Origin: an uncultured Cetobacterium sp.
GTDB lineage: Bacteria > Fusobacteriota > Fusobacteriia > Fusobacteriales > Fusobacteriaceae
Assembly (NCBI GenBank): GCA_900766645.1
Contig: CAAFWD010000092.1
Span: 1 to 23,202, forward strand
DNA length: 23,202 nucleotides
Direction: 5' to 3'
Shown here: one piece after another, positions 14,835 through 23,171 of the stretch
Layout: each line of letters starts with the position of its first letter
Position numbering within the stretch: position 1 is the stretch's first letter
Made by a program: the position numbers and the translations under genes
Notes under the pieces: generated by a model
The model's database searches: none
What the model was told of the DNA's origin: nothing
The model's input: only the letters and a program-made list of their open reading frames with translations

Positions 14835-17800
14835 CTAGAAAAGTGTTATCTGGTTTGTTTCACTTAAAGATTCTATACACTTCAACTCTTTTAACTTATC
14901 AACAGTTGTTTGAGAAGCCTTTGTTCTTCTTTTAAAATCTTCATAGGAAATAAACTTTCCACACTCTCTTTCTCTAACAATATTCTCCATTACCGATGCT
15001 CCAAGACCATTTAATCCCATAAGAGGTACTCTTATTTTTCCATCCTCTATTGTAAATCTATATCCATGAGACTTGTACACATCTAAGTTCAAGAATTCAA
15101 ATCCTCTTTCATTCATCTCAACTATAATTTCACATACAGCCAATTGAGCTTTTTTCTTAACATCCAACTTAGGTTCTTTATTTAGCTCTTTTATTTTCTC
15201 TTTTACACTATTTAGTTCTCCCATAAGTTCGAAATCAAACTCTTCAACTTTTCTGCTTAAATAAGCTGCATAAAATGCTAAAGGATGGTGAACTTTAAAA
15301 TATGCTATTCTCATAGCCATCATTACATAAGCTACAGCATGTCCCTTAGGGAACATATATTTTATTCTTCTACATGATTCTATATACCATTCTGGTACTC
15401 CATGTGATTTCATAAGTTCTGAATAGTCTTTCCACTGATCTGGATTTTTAGTAGGTTGTCCTTTTCTTACAAACTCCATAATTTTAAAAGCAACACCCTT
15501 TTCAATTCCCTGATCTATTAAAAAGTTCATAATGTCATCTCTAACTGAAATAACTTGAGATAGAGTAGCTTTTCCTTCTCTTACAAACTCTTGGGCATTA
15601 TTTAGCCATACATCTGTTCCATGGGATAATCCAGAAATTCTAACCAATTCCGCAAATGTTGTTGGCATTGTGTCAACTAACATCTGTCTAACAAATCCTG
15701 TTCCAAATTCTGGTACTCCATATGTTCCTACAACAGAGCCTATTGCCTCTGGTGCCACACCTAAAGATGTTGTCCCTGAGAATAACTTTAAAGTTTCCGG
15801 ATCTGCCAATGGAATTTGATATATATCAACTCCTGTATACTCCTGAAGAAGTTTTATAGTCGTAGGGTCATCATGACCTAATATATCTAATTTTACTAAC
15901 TGCTCATCCATAACGTGATAGTCATAGTGAGTTGTTGTAGAATCACTACTTTGATCATTAGCAGGTCTTTGAACTGGACAAAACTCAAATATAGAGTTAT
16001 CTTGTGGAACTACAATCATCCCTCCAGGGTGCTGACCTGTAGTTTTTTTAGCTCCCTCACATTTTTGAGCCATTCTCATAACTTCTGCTCTACCAGCATC
16101 TATACCATGATCTTCAAAGAATTTTTTTACATATCCCTCAGCATTTTTTTCTGCTAAAGTTGAAATTGTTCCTGCTTTAAATACATTACTTTTTCCAAAT
16201 AACTCTTCACAATATCTATGAATCTCCGATTGATATTCTCCTGAGAAGTTAAGGTCAATATCTGGAACTTTATCTCCATTGAATCCCATAAATACCTCAA
16301 ATGGTATTGAGTGTCCATCCTTTTTAAGAGGTTCCCCACATTTAGGACAAACTTTATCTGGAAGGTCAACTCCTGCTCCTTCTCTCTCTATAAACTCTGA
16401 ATATTTACAATTTTCATTTAAACATAGATAATGTGGATAAAGGGCATTAACCTCTGTTATATCCATCATATATGCTACAATAGATGAACCTACTGATCCT
16501 CTTGATCCCACTAAATATCCGTTATCTAACGATTTTTTTACTAGCTTTTGAGCTGATAAATATAATACTGAGAATCCATTTCCTATAATGGCTTTTAACT
16601 CTCTTTCAATTCTAGCTTCAACATTTTCTGGCAAAGGATTTCCATAAAGTCTATAGGCTTTTTCATATGTCATTTCTCTAACAATATTTTCAGCATTATC
16701 TATTTTTGGTGGATAAAATCCACTTGGGATAGGCTGAACACTTTCAACCATATTGCTGATCTCATTTGTATTTTTTACTACAATCTCTTTAGCGACATCT
16801 TCTCCTAAATAACTAAACTCATCTAATAGTTCTTGAGTAGTTCTAAAATAAAATCCATTATCAACTCTATATTGGTTACTTCTAAATACACTTCCACTTC
16901 CATATAAAAGAATTGATCTTATTTTATGGTCCTCTTTTTCTATATAGTGGACATTTGATGACGCAGTTACAATTTTCCCTTTAGCTTTTGCTAAATCATA
17001 CATATATCTATTCATTTTTTCTACATCTTCAAAAGAAGCTATTGCTCCAGTTTCTTCCACATCTAAAAACTCTGAGAAAGCTATTCTTGGTTGAAGTTCT
17101 ATATAATCATAGAAATCAATTCTCGCTTCAACCTTTTTTAAATCATTTCTAAAATATGCTTCAGATAGTTCTCCATTATTTGCGAAGTGAACTGATGTTG
17201 GAGCTCCTATTATTAATCCTTCTCTATTAGCTTCTAATACAGACTTTAATATTCTTGGTTTTTTACTTCCAAAATAATCGATGTGTGCATGAGAAACTAA
17301 TTTATACATATTTTTTAATCCCTCTAGATTTTTTACAAGAACCATTACATTTCTAATGTCCTGTTTTTGATAATTTAAAGGGAATGCTCCGGTCATTTCT
17401 AACTGATTTTTAACTCCAACATCTAAATATTTTTCAAGGAATATTATAAACATATTTGCTGTCGCTTGAGAGTCATCTACAGCTCTATGGTGATTTTCTA
17501 ATCCCACTTTTAAAAACTTAGTCATTGGTTTTAATCCGTAACCTCTTTGGTTTGGATATAAATCTCTTGCCATTTGAAGCGTATCTATAACTGTTGGATT
17601 GTAATCTAGTCCTAAATATCTCTTTACATCTCTTTTTATGAATCCCATATCAAATGCAGCATTATGAGCAACTAATGTCCCCTCTCCAACAAAATCCATA
17701 AATTTAGGCAATACCTCTTCTATTGTTGGCTCATTGGCAACCATGTCATCTGTTATCCCTGTTATCTCTTGAATTTTTTTAGGAATTGGTTTCCCTGGAT

Positions 17801-19178
17801 TTATAAGTTGAGAATATCTATCTACTATTCTTCTTCCTTGAAGTTTAACTGCTCCGATCTCTATTATCTCATTTTTATGAGAGTTAAGTCCTAAAGTTTC
17901 AAGGTCATATACAATATATGTCTCTTCATCAATTAAGACATCCTTAGGATTTTGTACCATAGGTTGAGAATCATCAACCATGTACATTTCACATCCAAAA
18001 ATAATCTTAATATCCTTCCCTTTAGCAGCTTTATATGCAAATGGAAATGCATGAACAACACCATAATCTGTTATAGCAACGGCTTTATGTCCAAACTCTA
18101 AAGCTCTTCCAACAATCCCTTTAACATCTTCAACTCCACACATCTCACTCATTTTAGTGTGTGTATGAAGCTCTACCATTTTTTCTTCGCTATTATCTAC
18201 TTTTCTCTCTTTTTCTTTTTCTAATTTATTAAGTACATTAACAAGAATTATCTCTTCGTTATTTTCAAAGCTATCTATCTGTTTTTTCCCACTTATTTTT
18301 ATATAATCTCCAACTTTAACATCGAATTCATCAGCACTATTTAAAAATATCTTAGCCGTTATTGAATCTTCTCCATCAGTTATTCTAAGAACTTGTAAAA
18401 TCTTTCCTGTTCTAAGTTCTCTTCCATCTGTGGCAAAAAGTTCTCCTTCCACTACTGCTATCTCATTCTCTATTAACTCTTTAAACTCTGATATAGGCAT
18501 GCTTGGACTTTTTATGTCTTTTTTCTTACTAAATCCACCTCTACCAGTAGGAACAGCTGATTTTATCTCCACCTTTGGAGCTTTAGTCTCTTCATTTTTT
18601 ATTGCAGATACAGTTTCTCTTTCTGCGTCAGCTTTTGCTGTTAATTTTATAATTTGATTTTCAATATCCCCCTGGATATTTGTAATCTCTTTATTAAAAT
18701 CTCCTGTTTTAAAGTTTACCTTAAATCCTTTTAATCCATATCCTTCTAATAGTCTTTCTAATTTTATATTTATATCAGAACCATATAAAGTTTCTACTGC
18801 CATTTCATTTTTCAATTCTATATCTACATTATTTTCTCCAACTGAGACTCTATATAAATATAGAAATGACTTTGATATAGCATTTGTTTTTTTTATTTTT
18901 TCTATAACTCTCTCAACTATTTCTAAAAAATCATCCTTACTAATCTCTTTGCAAAGATATTCAATTTTGAAATCTATCTCTAATTCGCTTCCAAACTTTT
19001 TCTTTAAATTCTCATAAGCCTTATCAAGTCCTTTTAAATCTTGTGGGGTAGATACCACACACAACATATCCATCTTTTTATTTCTATTACTAAAGATGAT
19101 CTCTGTTATCTCTATGTTATCTATCCCCATCTCTTTAAAAATATTTCTTTGAGGTTTTATTCTAATCTCTCTTCTCAA
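14835..19178 (-). CDS. polC: DNA polymerase III PolC-type alpha subunit with 3'-5' exonuclease
   Basis: Main replicative polymerase, 1447 aa. Order of domains: N-terminal domain (1-225), OB fold (about 238-315), PHP domain split by an inserted proofreading exonuclease, polymerase palm/fingers/thumb, and clamp-binding tail. PHP begins with LHTHT (His338, His340). The exonuclease has Asp425/Glu427 (YDLETLG), Asp510 (AHNAAFD) and HRAVDDS near 564-570. Cys919, Cys924, Cys944 and Cys947 form the PolC zinc site. Polymerase acids are Asp973 and Asp975 (VPDIDLNFSG) and Asp1098 (LVKLDILGHDD). The last residues NQITLF fit a QxxLF sliding-clamp motif. The PHP position that is usually TDH is TDY (Tyr372). 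The start is TTG at 19178, two bases after the preceding stop, with TAGGAG ten bases upstream; no better ATG is nearby. Confidence 0.97.
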   Translation of the reverse strand: MRREIRIKPQRNIFKEMGIDNIEITEIIFSNRNKKMDMLCVVSTPQDLKGLDKAYENLKKKFGSELEIDFKIEYLCKEISKDDFLEIVERVIEKIKKTNAISKSFLYLYRVSVGENNVDIELKNEMAVETLYGSDINIKLERLLEGYGLKGFKVNFKTGDFNKEITNIQGDIENQIIKLTAKADAERETVSAIKNEETKAPKVEIKSAVPTGRGGFSKKKDIKSPSMPISEFKELIENEIAVVEGELFATDGRELRTGKILQVLRITDGEDSITAKIFLNSADEFDVKVGDYIKISGKKQIDSFENNEEIILVNVLNKLEKEKERKVDNSEEKMVELHTHTKMSEMCGVEDVKGIVGRALEFGHKAVAITDYGVVHAFPFAYKAAKGKDIKIIFGCEMYMVDDSQPMVQNPKDVLIDEETYIVYDLETLGLNSHKNEIIEIGAVKLQGRRIVDRYSQLINPGKPIPKKIQEITGITDDMVANEPTIEEVLPKFMDFVGEGTLVAHNAAFDMGFIKRDVKRYLGLDYNPTVIDTLQMARDLYPNQRGYGLKPMTKFLKVGLENHHRAVDDSQATANMFIIFLEKYLDVGVKNQLEMTGAFPLNYQKQDIRNVMVLVKNLEGLKNMYKLVSHAHIDYFGSKKPRILKSVLEANREGLIIGAPTSVHFANNGELSEAYFRNDLKKVEARIDFYDYIELQPRIAFSEFLDVEETGAIASFEDVEKMNRYMYDLAKAKGKIVTASSNVHYIEKEDHKIRSILLYGSGSVFRSNQYRVDNGFYFRTTQELLDEFSYLGEDVAKEIVVKNTNEISNMVESVQPIPSGFYPPKIDNAENIVREMTYEKAYRLYGNPLPENVEARIERELKAIIGNGFSVLYLSAQKLVKKSLDNGYLVGSRGSVGSSIVAYMMDITEVNALYPHYLCLNENCKYSEFIEREGAGVDLPDKVCPKCGEPLKKDGHSIPFEVFMGFNGDKVPDIDLNFSGEYQSEIHRYCEELFGKSNVFKAGTISTLAEKNAEGYVKKFFEDHGIDAGRAEVMRMAQKCEGAKKTTGQHPGGMIVVPQDNSIFEFCPVQRPANDQSSDSTTTHYDYHVMDEQLVKLDILGHDDPTTIKLLQEYTGVDIYQIPLADPETLKLFSGTTSLGVAPEAIGSVVGTYGVPEFGTGFVRQMLVDTMPTTFAELVRISGLSHGTDVWLNNAQEFVREGKATLSQVISVRDDIMNFLIDQGIEKGVAFKIMEFVRKGQPTKNPDQWKDYSELMKSHGVPEWYIESCRRIKYMFPKGHAVAYVMMAMRIAYFKVHHPLAFYAAYLSRKVEEFDFELMGELNSVKEKIKELNKEPKLDVKKKAQLAVCEIIVEMNERGFEFLNLDVYKSHGYRFTIEDGKIRVPLMGLNGLGASVMENIVRERECGKFISYEDFKRRTKASQTTVDKLKELKCIESLSETNQITLF

Positions 19179-19180
19179 AA

Positions 19181-19744
19181 TTATTTTTCTCCTAATAATC
19201 TATCCAAAATAATAGAAACTGCAGATCTAACTGATAAATGGTTATAATCTGACGCCCCTCTTATTGGTTCTAAAATATAATTTGACATATCCATAACCTC
19301 ATCAATCAATCCCCAACCTGTTCCAAATAAAATTAGATATGGTTGGTCATCACTGAATATTTTCTCAGATAAGTCTTTATAGCTTATTGAATTTGAAAAA
19401 GTCTTTGCTGATGTTGTTATTATTAAAGGTTTTTTACCTTCTCTTTTTTCAATTTCAGAAATACTTTTTTCAATAGACTCATAAACTCTTGTTCTACCAA
19501 AAGCTTCCTCTCTATCTCTATTGTATCCTGAACCGAATCCATCTTGCCAATACCCTATAATTCTCTCTGTTAATTTTTTTTGAGCATCTACTGATACTAT
19601 TATATGATATTGATTTACATCGTAAGTTCTACAAGTTCTTGAGATGTCGTGTATATCAAAGTTTGTAACTGATGTACATACTACATCCCCTCTTTTATTA
19701 TAAACTGGCGAGTGAACTAATCCTAAATATACTGATTTTCTCAT
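19181..19744 (-). CDS. SPOUT-type RNA methyltransferase (PF09936-like)
   Basis: 187-aa protein of the SAM-dependent RNA methyltransferase family that is often next to or fused with TrmD. It has the deep-knot elements near the C terminus: LILFGTGWGL (about 137-146) and LEPIRGASDYNHLSVRSA (about 158-175), which bind S-adenosylmethionine. The N-terminal YLGLVHSPVYNKRGDVVCTS stretch is also characteristic. The RNA target is not known to me. It begins 7 bases after the carbonic-anhydrase-like gene and ends 2 bases before polC. Ribosome-binding site GGGTAGG overlaps the previous stop codon. Confidence 0.85.
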   Translation of the reverse strand: MRKSVYLGLVHSPVYNKRGDVVCTSVTNFDIHDISRTCRTYDVNQYHIIVSVDAQKKLTERIIGYWQDGFGSGYNRDREEAFGRTRVYESIEKSISEIEKREGKKPLIITTSAKTFSNSISYKDLSEKIFSDDQPYLILFGTGWGLIDEVMDMSNYILEPIRGASDYNHLSVRSAVSIILDRLLGEK

Positions 19745-19751
19745 TTTATAC

Positions 19752-20270
19752 CTACCCTATTTTTTCTAATTTCTTGTATTTCTCTATTTTTTCTAAATAT
19801 ACTTGATTTGCATATTTTAAATATTTAATGTTATCATCTGATAATTTTTTTAATACTTTTGCAGGAGAACCTACAATTAAGCTTCCTTCTTCTGCTACCA
19901 GTTTATCTGTTACCAATGCTCCAGCACCGACTATACAATTTTTAGGTATTTTTGCTCCATTTAACAGTACTGAACCCATTCCAATTATACAATTGTCACC
20001 AATTTCACACCCGTGAATTGTACAATTATGACCTATTGTTACGTTTTCTCCTACTATAACTGGAAAAGGAGTATCTCCATGTACCGTTGTATTATCCTGT
20101 ACATTAGAACCATTTCCTATTGTTATTTTACTCATATCTGCCCTTAAAACTGCTGAAAACCAGATTGTTACATTTTCTCCTGTTTCAACCTCTCCAATAA
20201 CCGAAGCAGTTTCTGCTATGTAGTTGTTATCTCCTATTTTGGGAACTAAATTACCTAATTTATATATCAT
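19752..20270 (-). CDS. Gamma-carbonic-anhydrase-like hexapeptide-repeat protein
   Basis: 172-aa left-handed beta-helix protein of the YrdA/PaaY group, a trimer binding zinc between subunits. The three metal histidines are present: His64 (TTVHGD), His81 and His86 (GHNCTIHGC). Hexapeptide repeats fill residues 15-140 and a C-terminal helix follows (SDDNIKYLKYANQVYLEK). Carbonic anhydrase activity is established for some relatives but not for all. Its ATG overlaps the trmD stop by one base (TAATG), so translation is coupled to the tRNA methyltransferase gene. Confidence 0.9.
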   Translation of the reverse strand: MIYKLGNLVPKIGDNNYIAETASVIGEVETGENVTIWFSAVLRADMSKITIGNGSNVQDNTTVHGDTPFPVIVGENVTIGHNCTIHGCEIGDNCIIGMGSVLLNGAKIPKNCIVGAGALVTDKLVAEEGSLIVGSPAKVLKKLSDDNIKYLKYANQVYLEKIEKYKKLEKIG

Positions 20271-20986
20271 TACTTTTGCTCCTCTTCTATCTCTTTTAAT
20301 AATTTTTTTTCAAGTTTAGAGAACTCTCTACCTTTTAAAAGTTCTGGACGTCTTTCTAAAGTTCTTTTTAAGCTCTGCTTCAATCTCCACTCATCTATAT
20401 TTTTATGATGCCCAGATAACAAAACTTCTGGAACTGTAGTTCCTTCAAATTCTGCTGGTCTAGTATAGTGTGGATAATCTAATAATCCGTTATAAAACGA
20501 GTCATTCTCATAAGATTCTTTTTTTATAACTCCTGGAATAAGCCTAATTATAGAATCTGATATTACCATCGCTGGAAGCTCTCCTCCAGTTAATACAAAA
20601 TCTCCTAGAGAGATCTCTAAATCAACCTTTTTCTCTATAACTCTTTCATCTATTCCTTCATAATGTCCAGCTATTATAGTTATTTCCGATTCAGTTGCTA
20701 AATCACAAGCTAACTTTTGATTTAAACGAACCCCTTGAGGAGAAGTATATATTACTTTTCCTCCATTTTCTTCCAAGGCTCTCATTAGTGGTTCTGGCTT
20801 CATAACCATTCCCGCTCCTCCACCAAAAGGAATATCATCACACTGCTTGTGTCTTCCCTCAGCAAAATCTCTTATATTAACTACATTTATTTCAACCTGT
20901 CCTCTTTCCACAGCTCTTTTTACTATACTGTGATCCTTAAAAGAATCAAAAAACTCTGGAAATAGTGTTAATATATTAATTTTCAC
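20270..20986 (-). CDS. trmD: tRNA (guanine37-N1)-methyltransferase
   Basis: Essential SPOUT enzyme that methylates G37 next to the anticodon and prevents +1 frameshifting. 238 aa, normal length. Motifs: PFGGGAGMVMKPEPL (53-67), TSPQG (81-85), AGHYEGIDERV (106-116) and SLGDFVLTGGELPAM (126-140), which form the trefoil knot and SAM site. The start is GTG at 20986 with AAGGAG five bases upstream. It follows rimM after 9 bases, the usual rimM-trmD arrangement of many bacteria. Confidence 0.96.
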   Translation of the reverse strand: MKINILTLFPEFFDSFKDHSIVKRAVERGQVEINVVNIRDFAEGRHKQCDDIPFGGGAGMVMKPEPLMRALEENGGKVIYTSPQGVRLNQKLACDLATESEITIIAGHYEGIDERVIEKKVDLEISLGDFVLTGGELPAMVISDSIIRLIPGVIKKESYENDSFYNGLLDYPHYTRPAEFEGTTVPEVLLSGHHKNIDEWRLKQSLKRTLERRPELLKGREFSKLEKKLLKEIEEEQK

Positions 20987-20995
20987 ACTTACTCC

Positions 20996-21511
20996 TTAAT
21001 CCTTCTTTTTCTCTCTCATTCCATCTAATAATGAAACTATAATCTCTCTTTTTTCGAAATCTAGCTTTTTTATAAATACATCTACATCTGGAATCATTGT
21101 TTCATATTCGTCATCTTCAATTACATAGATATCATGAGCTGCCGTTTCGTATACATCTACTATTTCACCGATAGACTCTCCTTCTTCTGTAATTGCTTTC
21201 ATCCCAATAACATCATTTGCTAAAAACTCATCCTCTTGAATTCCTAATAGATCTCTTCTAGCTTTTATAACTCCATTTTGAATTAATCCTGCATCTGTTT
21301 TATTTGTAATTTCTTCAAACTCCATTGTCCATTTATTTCCAACCATTGGCGCTACTTTTTTTACAGTTAAAACTTTCGTTTCTCCTGAAGATAACTCGAT
21401 TATAACTTTATTTCCTTCTAAAACTTCTATTCCATCTATATTTGAGCTAACTTTTATAGCTCCTTTTAAATGATGAGTTCCTGAAACTCTTCCTACTGAT
21501 AATAAATCCAT
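20996..21511 (-). CDS. rimM: 16S rRNA processing protein RimM
   Basis: Assembly factor for the 30S head that binds ribosomal protein S19. 171 aa: an N-terminal beta barrel (GRVSGTHHLKGAIKV near the start; about 1-82) and a PRC-barrel domain (about 93-168, with IGMKAITEEGESIGEIVDVY and MIPDVDVFIK). The ATG at 21511 is chosen; three codons upstream a GTG is in frame but is part of the AGAGGTG ribosome-binding site. It lies between khpA and trmD. Confidence 0.93.
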   Translation of the reverse strand: MDLLSVGRVSGTHHLKGAIKVSSNIDGIEVLEGNKVIIELSSGETKVLTVKKVAPMVGNKWTMEFEEITNKTDAGLIQNGVIKARRDLLGIQEDEFLANDVIGMKAITEEGESIGEIVDVYETAAHDIYVIEDDEYETMIPDVDVFIKKLDFEKREIIVSLLDGMREKKKD

Positions 21512-21526
21512 TAATAACACCTCTAA

Positions 21527-21766
21527 TTAGTCTATAAATTCTACATTTACATTTAACTTATCTTTTACTCCTGCTGCTTGCATAACTCCTCTTATTGCAT
21601 TTGCAGTCAGACCATTTTTACCTATAACTCTTCCCATTTCTCCCTGAGCTACACTCACTTTAAATGTTATAGTGTCATCTATTAAATCATAAGTTACTCT
21701 AATCTGTTCTTGAGTTTCTACTAACTCACCTATTATAAACTTTAATAATAACTCTAACTTTTCCAT
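21527..21766 (-). CDS. khpA: KH-domain RNA-binding protein KhpA
   Basis: 79-aa single KH domain that binds RNA, in Gram-positives often as a partner of KhpB/Jag. The GxxG loop is GKNG (49-52) inside MGRVIGKNGLTANAIRGVM. It is 15 bases from rimM, a common position for this gene (ylqC). AGGAGGAG precedes the ATG. Confidence 0.93.
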   Translation of the reverse strand: MEKLELLLKFIIGELVETQEQIRVTYDLIDDTITFKVSVAQGEMGRVIGKNGLTANAIRGVMQAAGVKDKLNVNVEFID

Positions 21767-21779
21767 TTCTCCTCCTAAA

Positions 21780-22022
21780 TTATAACTCTCCAGACCAAGG
21801 TCCTTCCCATATTATTTCTGCCATAACCCATTTTGCGTTTAAGTCTTCAACTATCATTCTAACATCATCTTTAAAATCAACTGTTGAAACTATTGTTAAA
21901 TCTCCTGCATCTGCATTTTTAGTTCTAACAATCCCTACCCCTTCATAAGCTTCCATAATTTTATTTATGAAATCGATATCTTCACGCTTGGTTTTTATTT
22001 TAAACTCATAACTACTATCCAT
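21780..22022 (-). CDS. DUF4911-family small protein
   Basis: 80-aa uncharacterised protein of the type found beside khpA/rimM genes in Fusobacteria and Clostridia (family name from memory). The pattern REDIDFINKIMEAYEGVGIVRT, then DLTIVSTVDFKDDVRMIVEDL suggests a small alpha/beta fold. No cysteine, signal or membrane segment. It is 13 bases upstream of khpA. Its ribosome-binding site AAAAGGAG lies in one arm of a 9-bp hairpin in the leader, so translation may be controlled separately from ksgA. Function unknown. Confidence 0.78.
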   Translation of the reverse strand: MDSSYEFKIKTKREDIDFINKIMEAYEGVGIVRTKNADAGDLTIVSTVDFKDDVRMIVEDLNAKWVMAEIIWEGPWSGEL

Positions 22023-22108
22023 ATTTTTTTATAACTCCTTTTAAGCTAAAAGGAGGCTTTGAAAATTGGTTTTCCCCTTTTTCTCACGCCTCTCTTATTT
22101 AAAAGCTT
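22023..22108 (-). promoter_or_regulatory. Structured leader upstream of the DUF4911 gene
   Basis: The only sizeable gap in the leftward housekeeping run. On the minus strand CTCCTTTTA-GCT-TAAAAGGAG (22035-22055) forms a 9-bp hairpin that includes the ribosome-binding site of the next gene. Upstream, GAGGC (22088-22092) can pair with GCCTC (22053-22057), which uses bases of the first helix, so the two helices exclude one another. A GAAAA/TTTTC hairpin lies between. No U-tract follows, so it is not a plain terminator. Confidence 0.45.
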
Positions 22109-22900
22109 TTATTTTTCCTCAAATAACTCTGCTAACTCTATGAACTGTTCTATTGTTAAGTTTTCAGCTCTCTCTGTTTCTGAAATTTGAAGTTTTTCTA
22201 ATTTTTCTCTGATTTCATCTTTAGAGTATCCTAAAGTTGAAAGATTATTTACAATATTTTTTCTTTTGTTTGAAAAAGCTGCTTTTACATATTTAAAGAA
22301 AATATCTTCTGAAATTCTCTCTTCATATCTTCTATCAGCGTAAAACTTTATAGACATAAATGCCGAATCTACTTTTGGTGGTGGTGTAAAGAATGATTTT
22401 GGAATTGTAAATAGATACTCCGCTTCACCATAATACTCCACTGCTAAAGTTAAAACACTTCTTTCTTTCCCTGATTTAGCACAAACTCTTTCAGCTACTT
22501 CTTTTTGAACCATTATAAACATCTCACTGATTCTATCTCTGTGCTCTATTATCTTATTGATTATAGGTGATGTTATGTAATAAGGAATATTTGCTACTAC
22601 TCTACCTTTTGTTACTACATCCTCTAAATTAACTGTTAACACGTCTTGCATTATTAAGTTAAATTTTGGATTTTTAGAATACTTCTTAGTAAGTATCTTC
22701 TCTAAGTCTGTATCGATCTCTATACAAGTAACTTTTTCAGCTGCCTCTAATAACAAAGCTGTTAGTGCTCCTTCTCCTGGTCCAATTTCAATTATATGTT
22801 CATCGCTCTGAACGTTTGAAACTTCCATAATTTTGTTCAAAACATCATTTTGATCAGTTAAGAAGTTTTGTCCAAATTTTTTCTTATGTTTAAAGGACAT
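22109..22900 (-). CDS. rsmA: 16S rRNA (adenine1518/1519-N6)-dimethyltransferase
   Basis: KsgA/RsmA, which dimethylates two adjacent adenines in helix 45 of 16S rRNA late in 30S assembly. 263 aa. N-terminal KKKFGQNFLTD is the family mark; SAM loop IEIGPGEGALT (37-47), acidic Glu61/Asp63 (CIEIDTD) and the catalytic NIPYY (104-108) are all present, with the SFFTPPPKVDSA segment further on. AGGAGGTAAA precedes the ATG. It follows hpt by 18 bases. Confidence 0.96.
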   Translation of the reverse strand: MSFKHKKKFGQNFLTDQNDVLNKIMEVSNVQSDEHIIEIGPGEGALTALLLEAAEKVTCIEIDTDLEKILTKKYSKNPKFNLIMQDVLTVNLEDVVTKGRVVANIPYYITSPIINKIIEHRDRISEMFIMVQKEVAERVCAKSGKERSVLTLAVEYYGEAEYLFTIPKSFFTPPPKVDSAFMSIKFYADRRYEERISEDIFFKYVKAAFSNKRKNIVNNLSTLGYSKDEIREKLEKLQISETERAENLTIEQFIELAELFEEK

Positions 22901-22918
22901 TTTACCTCCTAATTTTTA

Positions 22919-23171
22919 CTATTTTTTAACTACTTTTCCTATGTAAGGAAGATTTCTATATAACTCGTTGTAGTCTAATCCGTATCCTATTACAAACTCA
23001 TCAGGAATTTCAAATCCGATATACTCTCCTACCATCTCCACTTTTCTTCTGCTTGGTTTATCTAATAAAGAACAAACTTTTAATGAATTTGGTTGCTTTG
23101 ATAAAAGGAATTTTTTTACTGATTCTAATGTTAATCCTGTATCAATAATATCCTCTATTATTAATACATCT
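22919..23171 (-). CDS. hpt: Hypoxanthine phosphoribosyltransferase, 5' end missing
   Basis: Purine salvage enzyme that makes IMP/GMP from hypoxanthine/guanine and PRPP. Only the C-terminal 83 residues are genomic, beginning DVLIIEDIIDTGLT, the PRPP-binding signature; LLDKPSRRKVE and GYGLDYNELYRNLPYIG are the conserved later segments. The full protein should be about 175-180 aa. The apparent N terminus MCSSDL is translated adapter sequence and must not be taken as the start. The gene continues beyond the contig. Confidence 0.93.

Noticed and set aside
15915..16369. Open frames on both strands inside polC (15915-16157 plus, 16154-16369 minus).
   Set aside because: They overlap the conserved polymerase core of polC in other frames and lack start signals.
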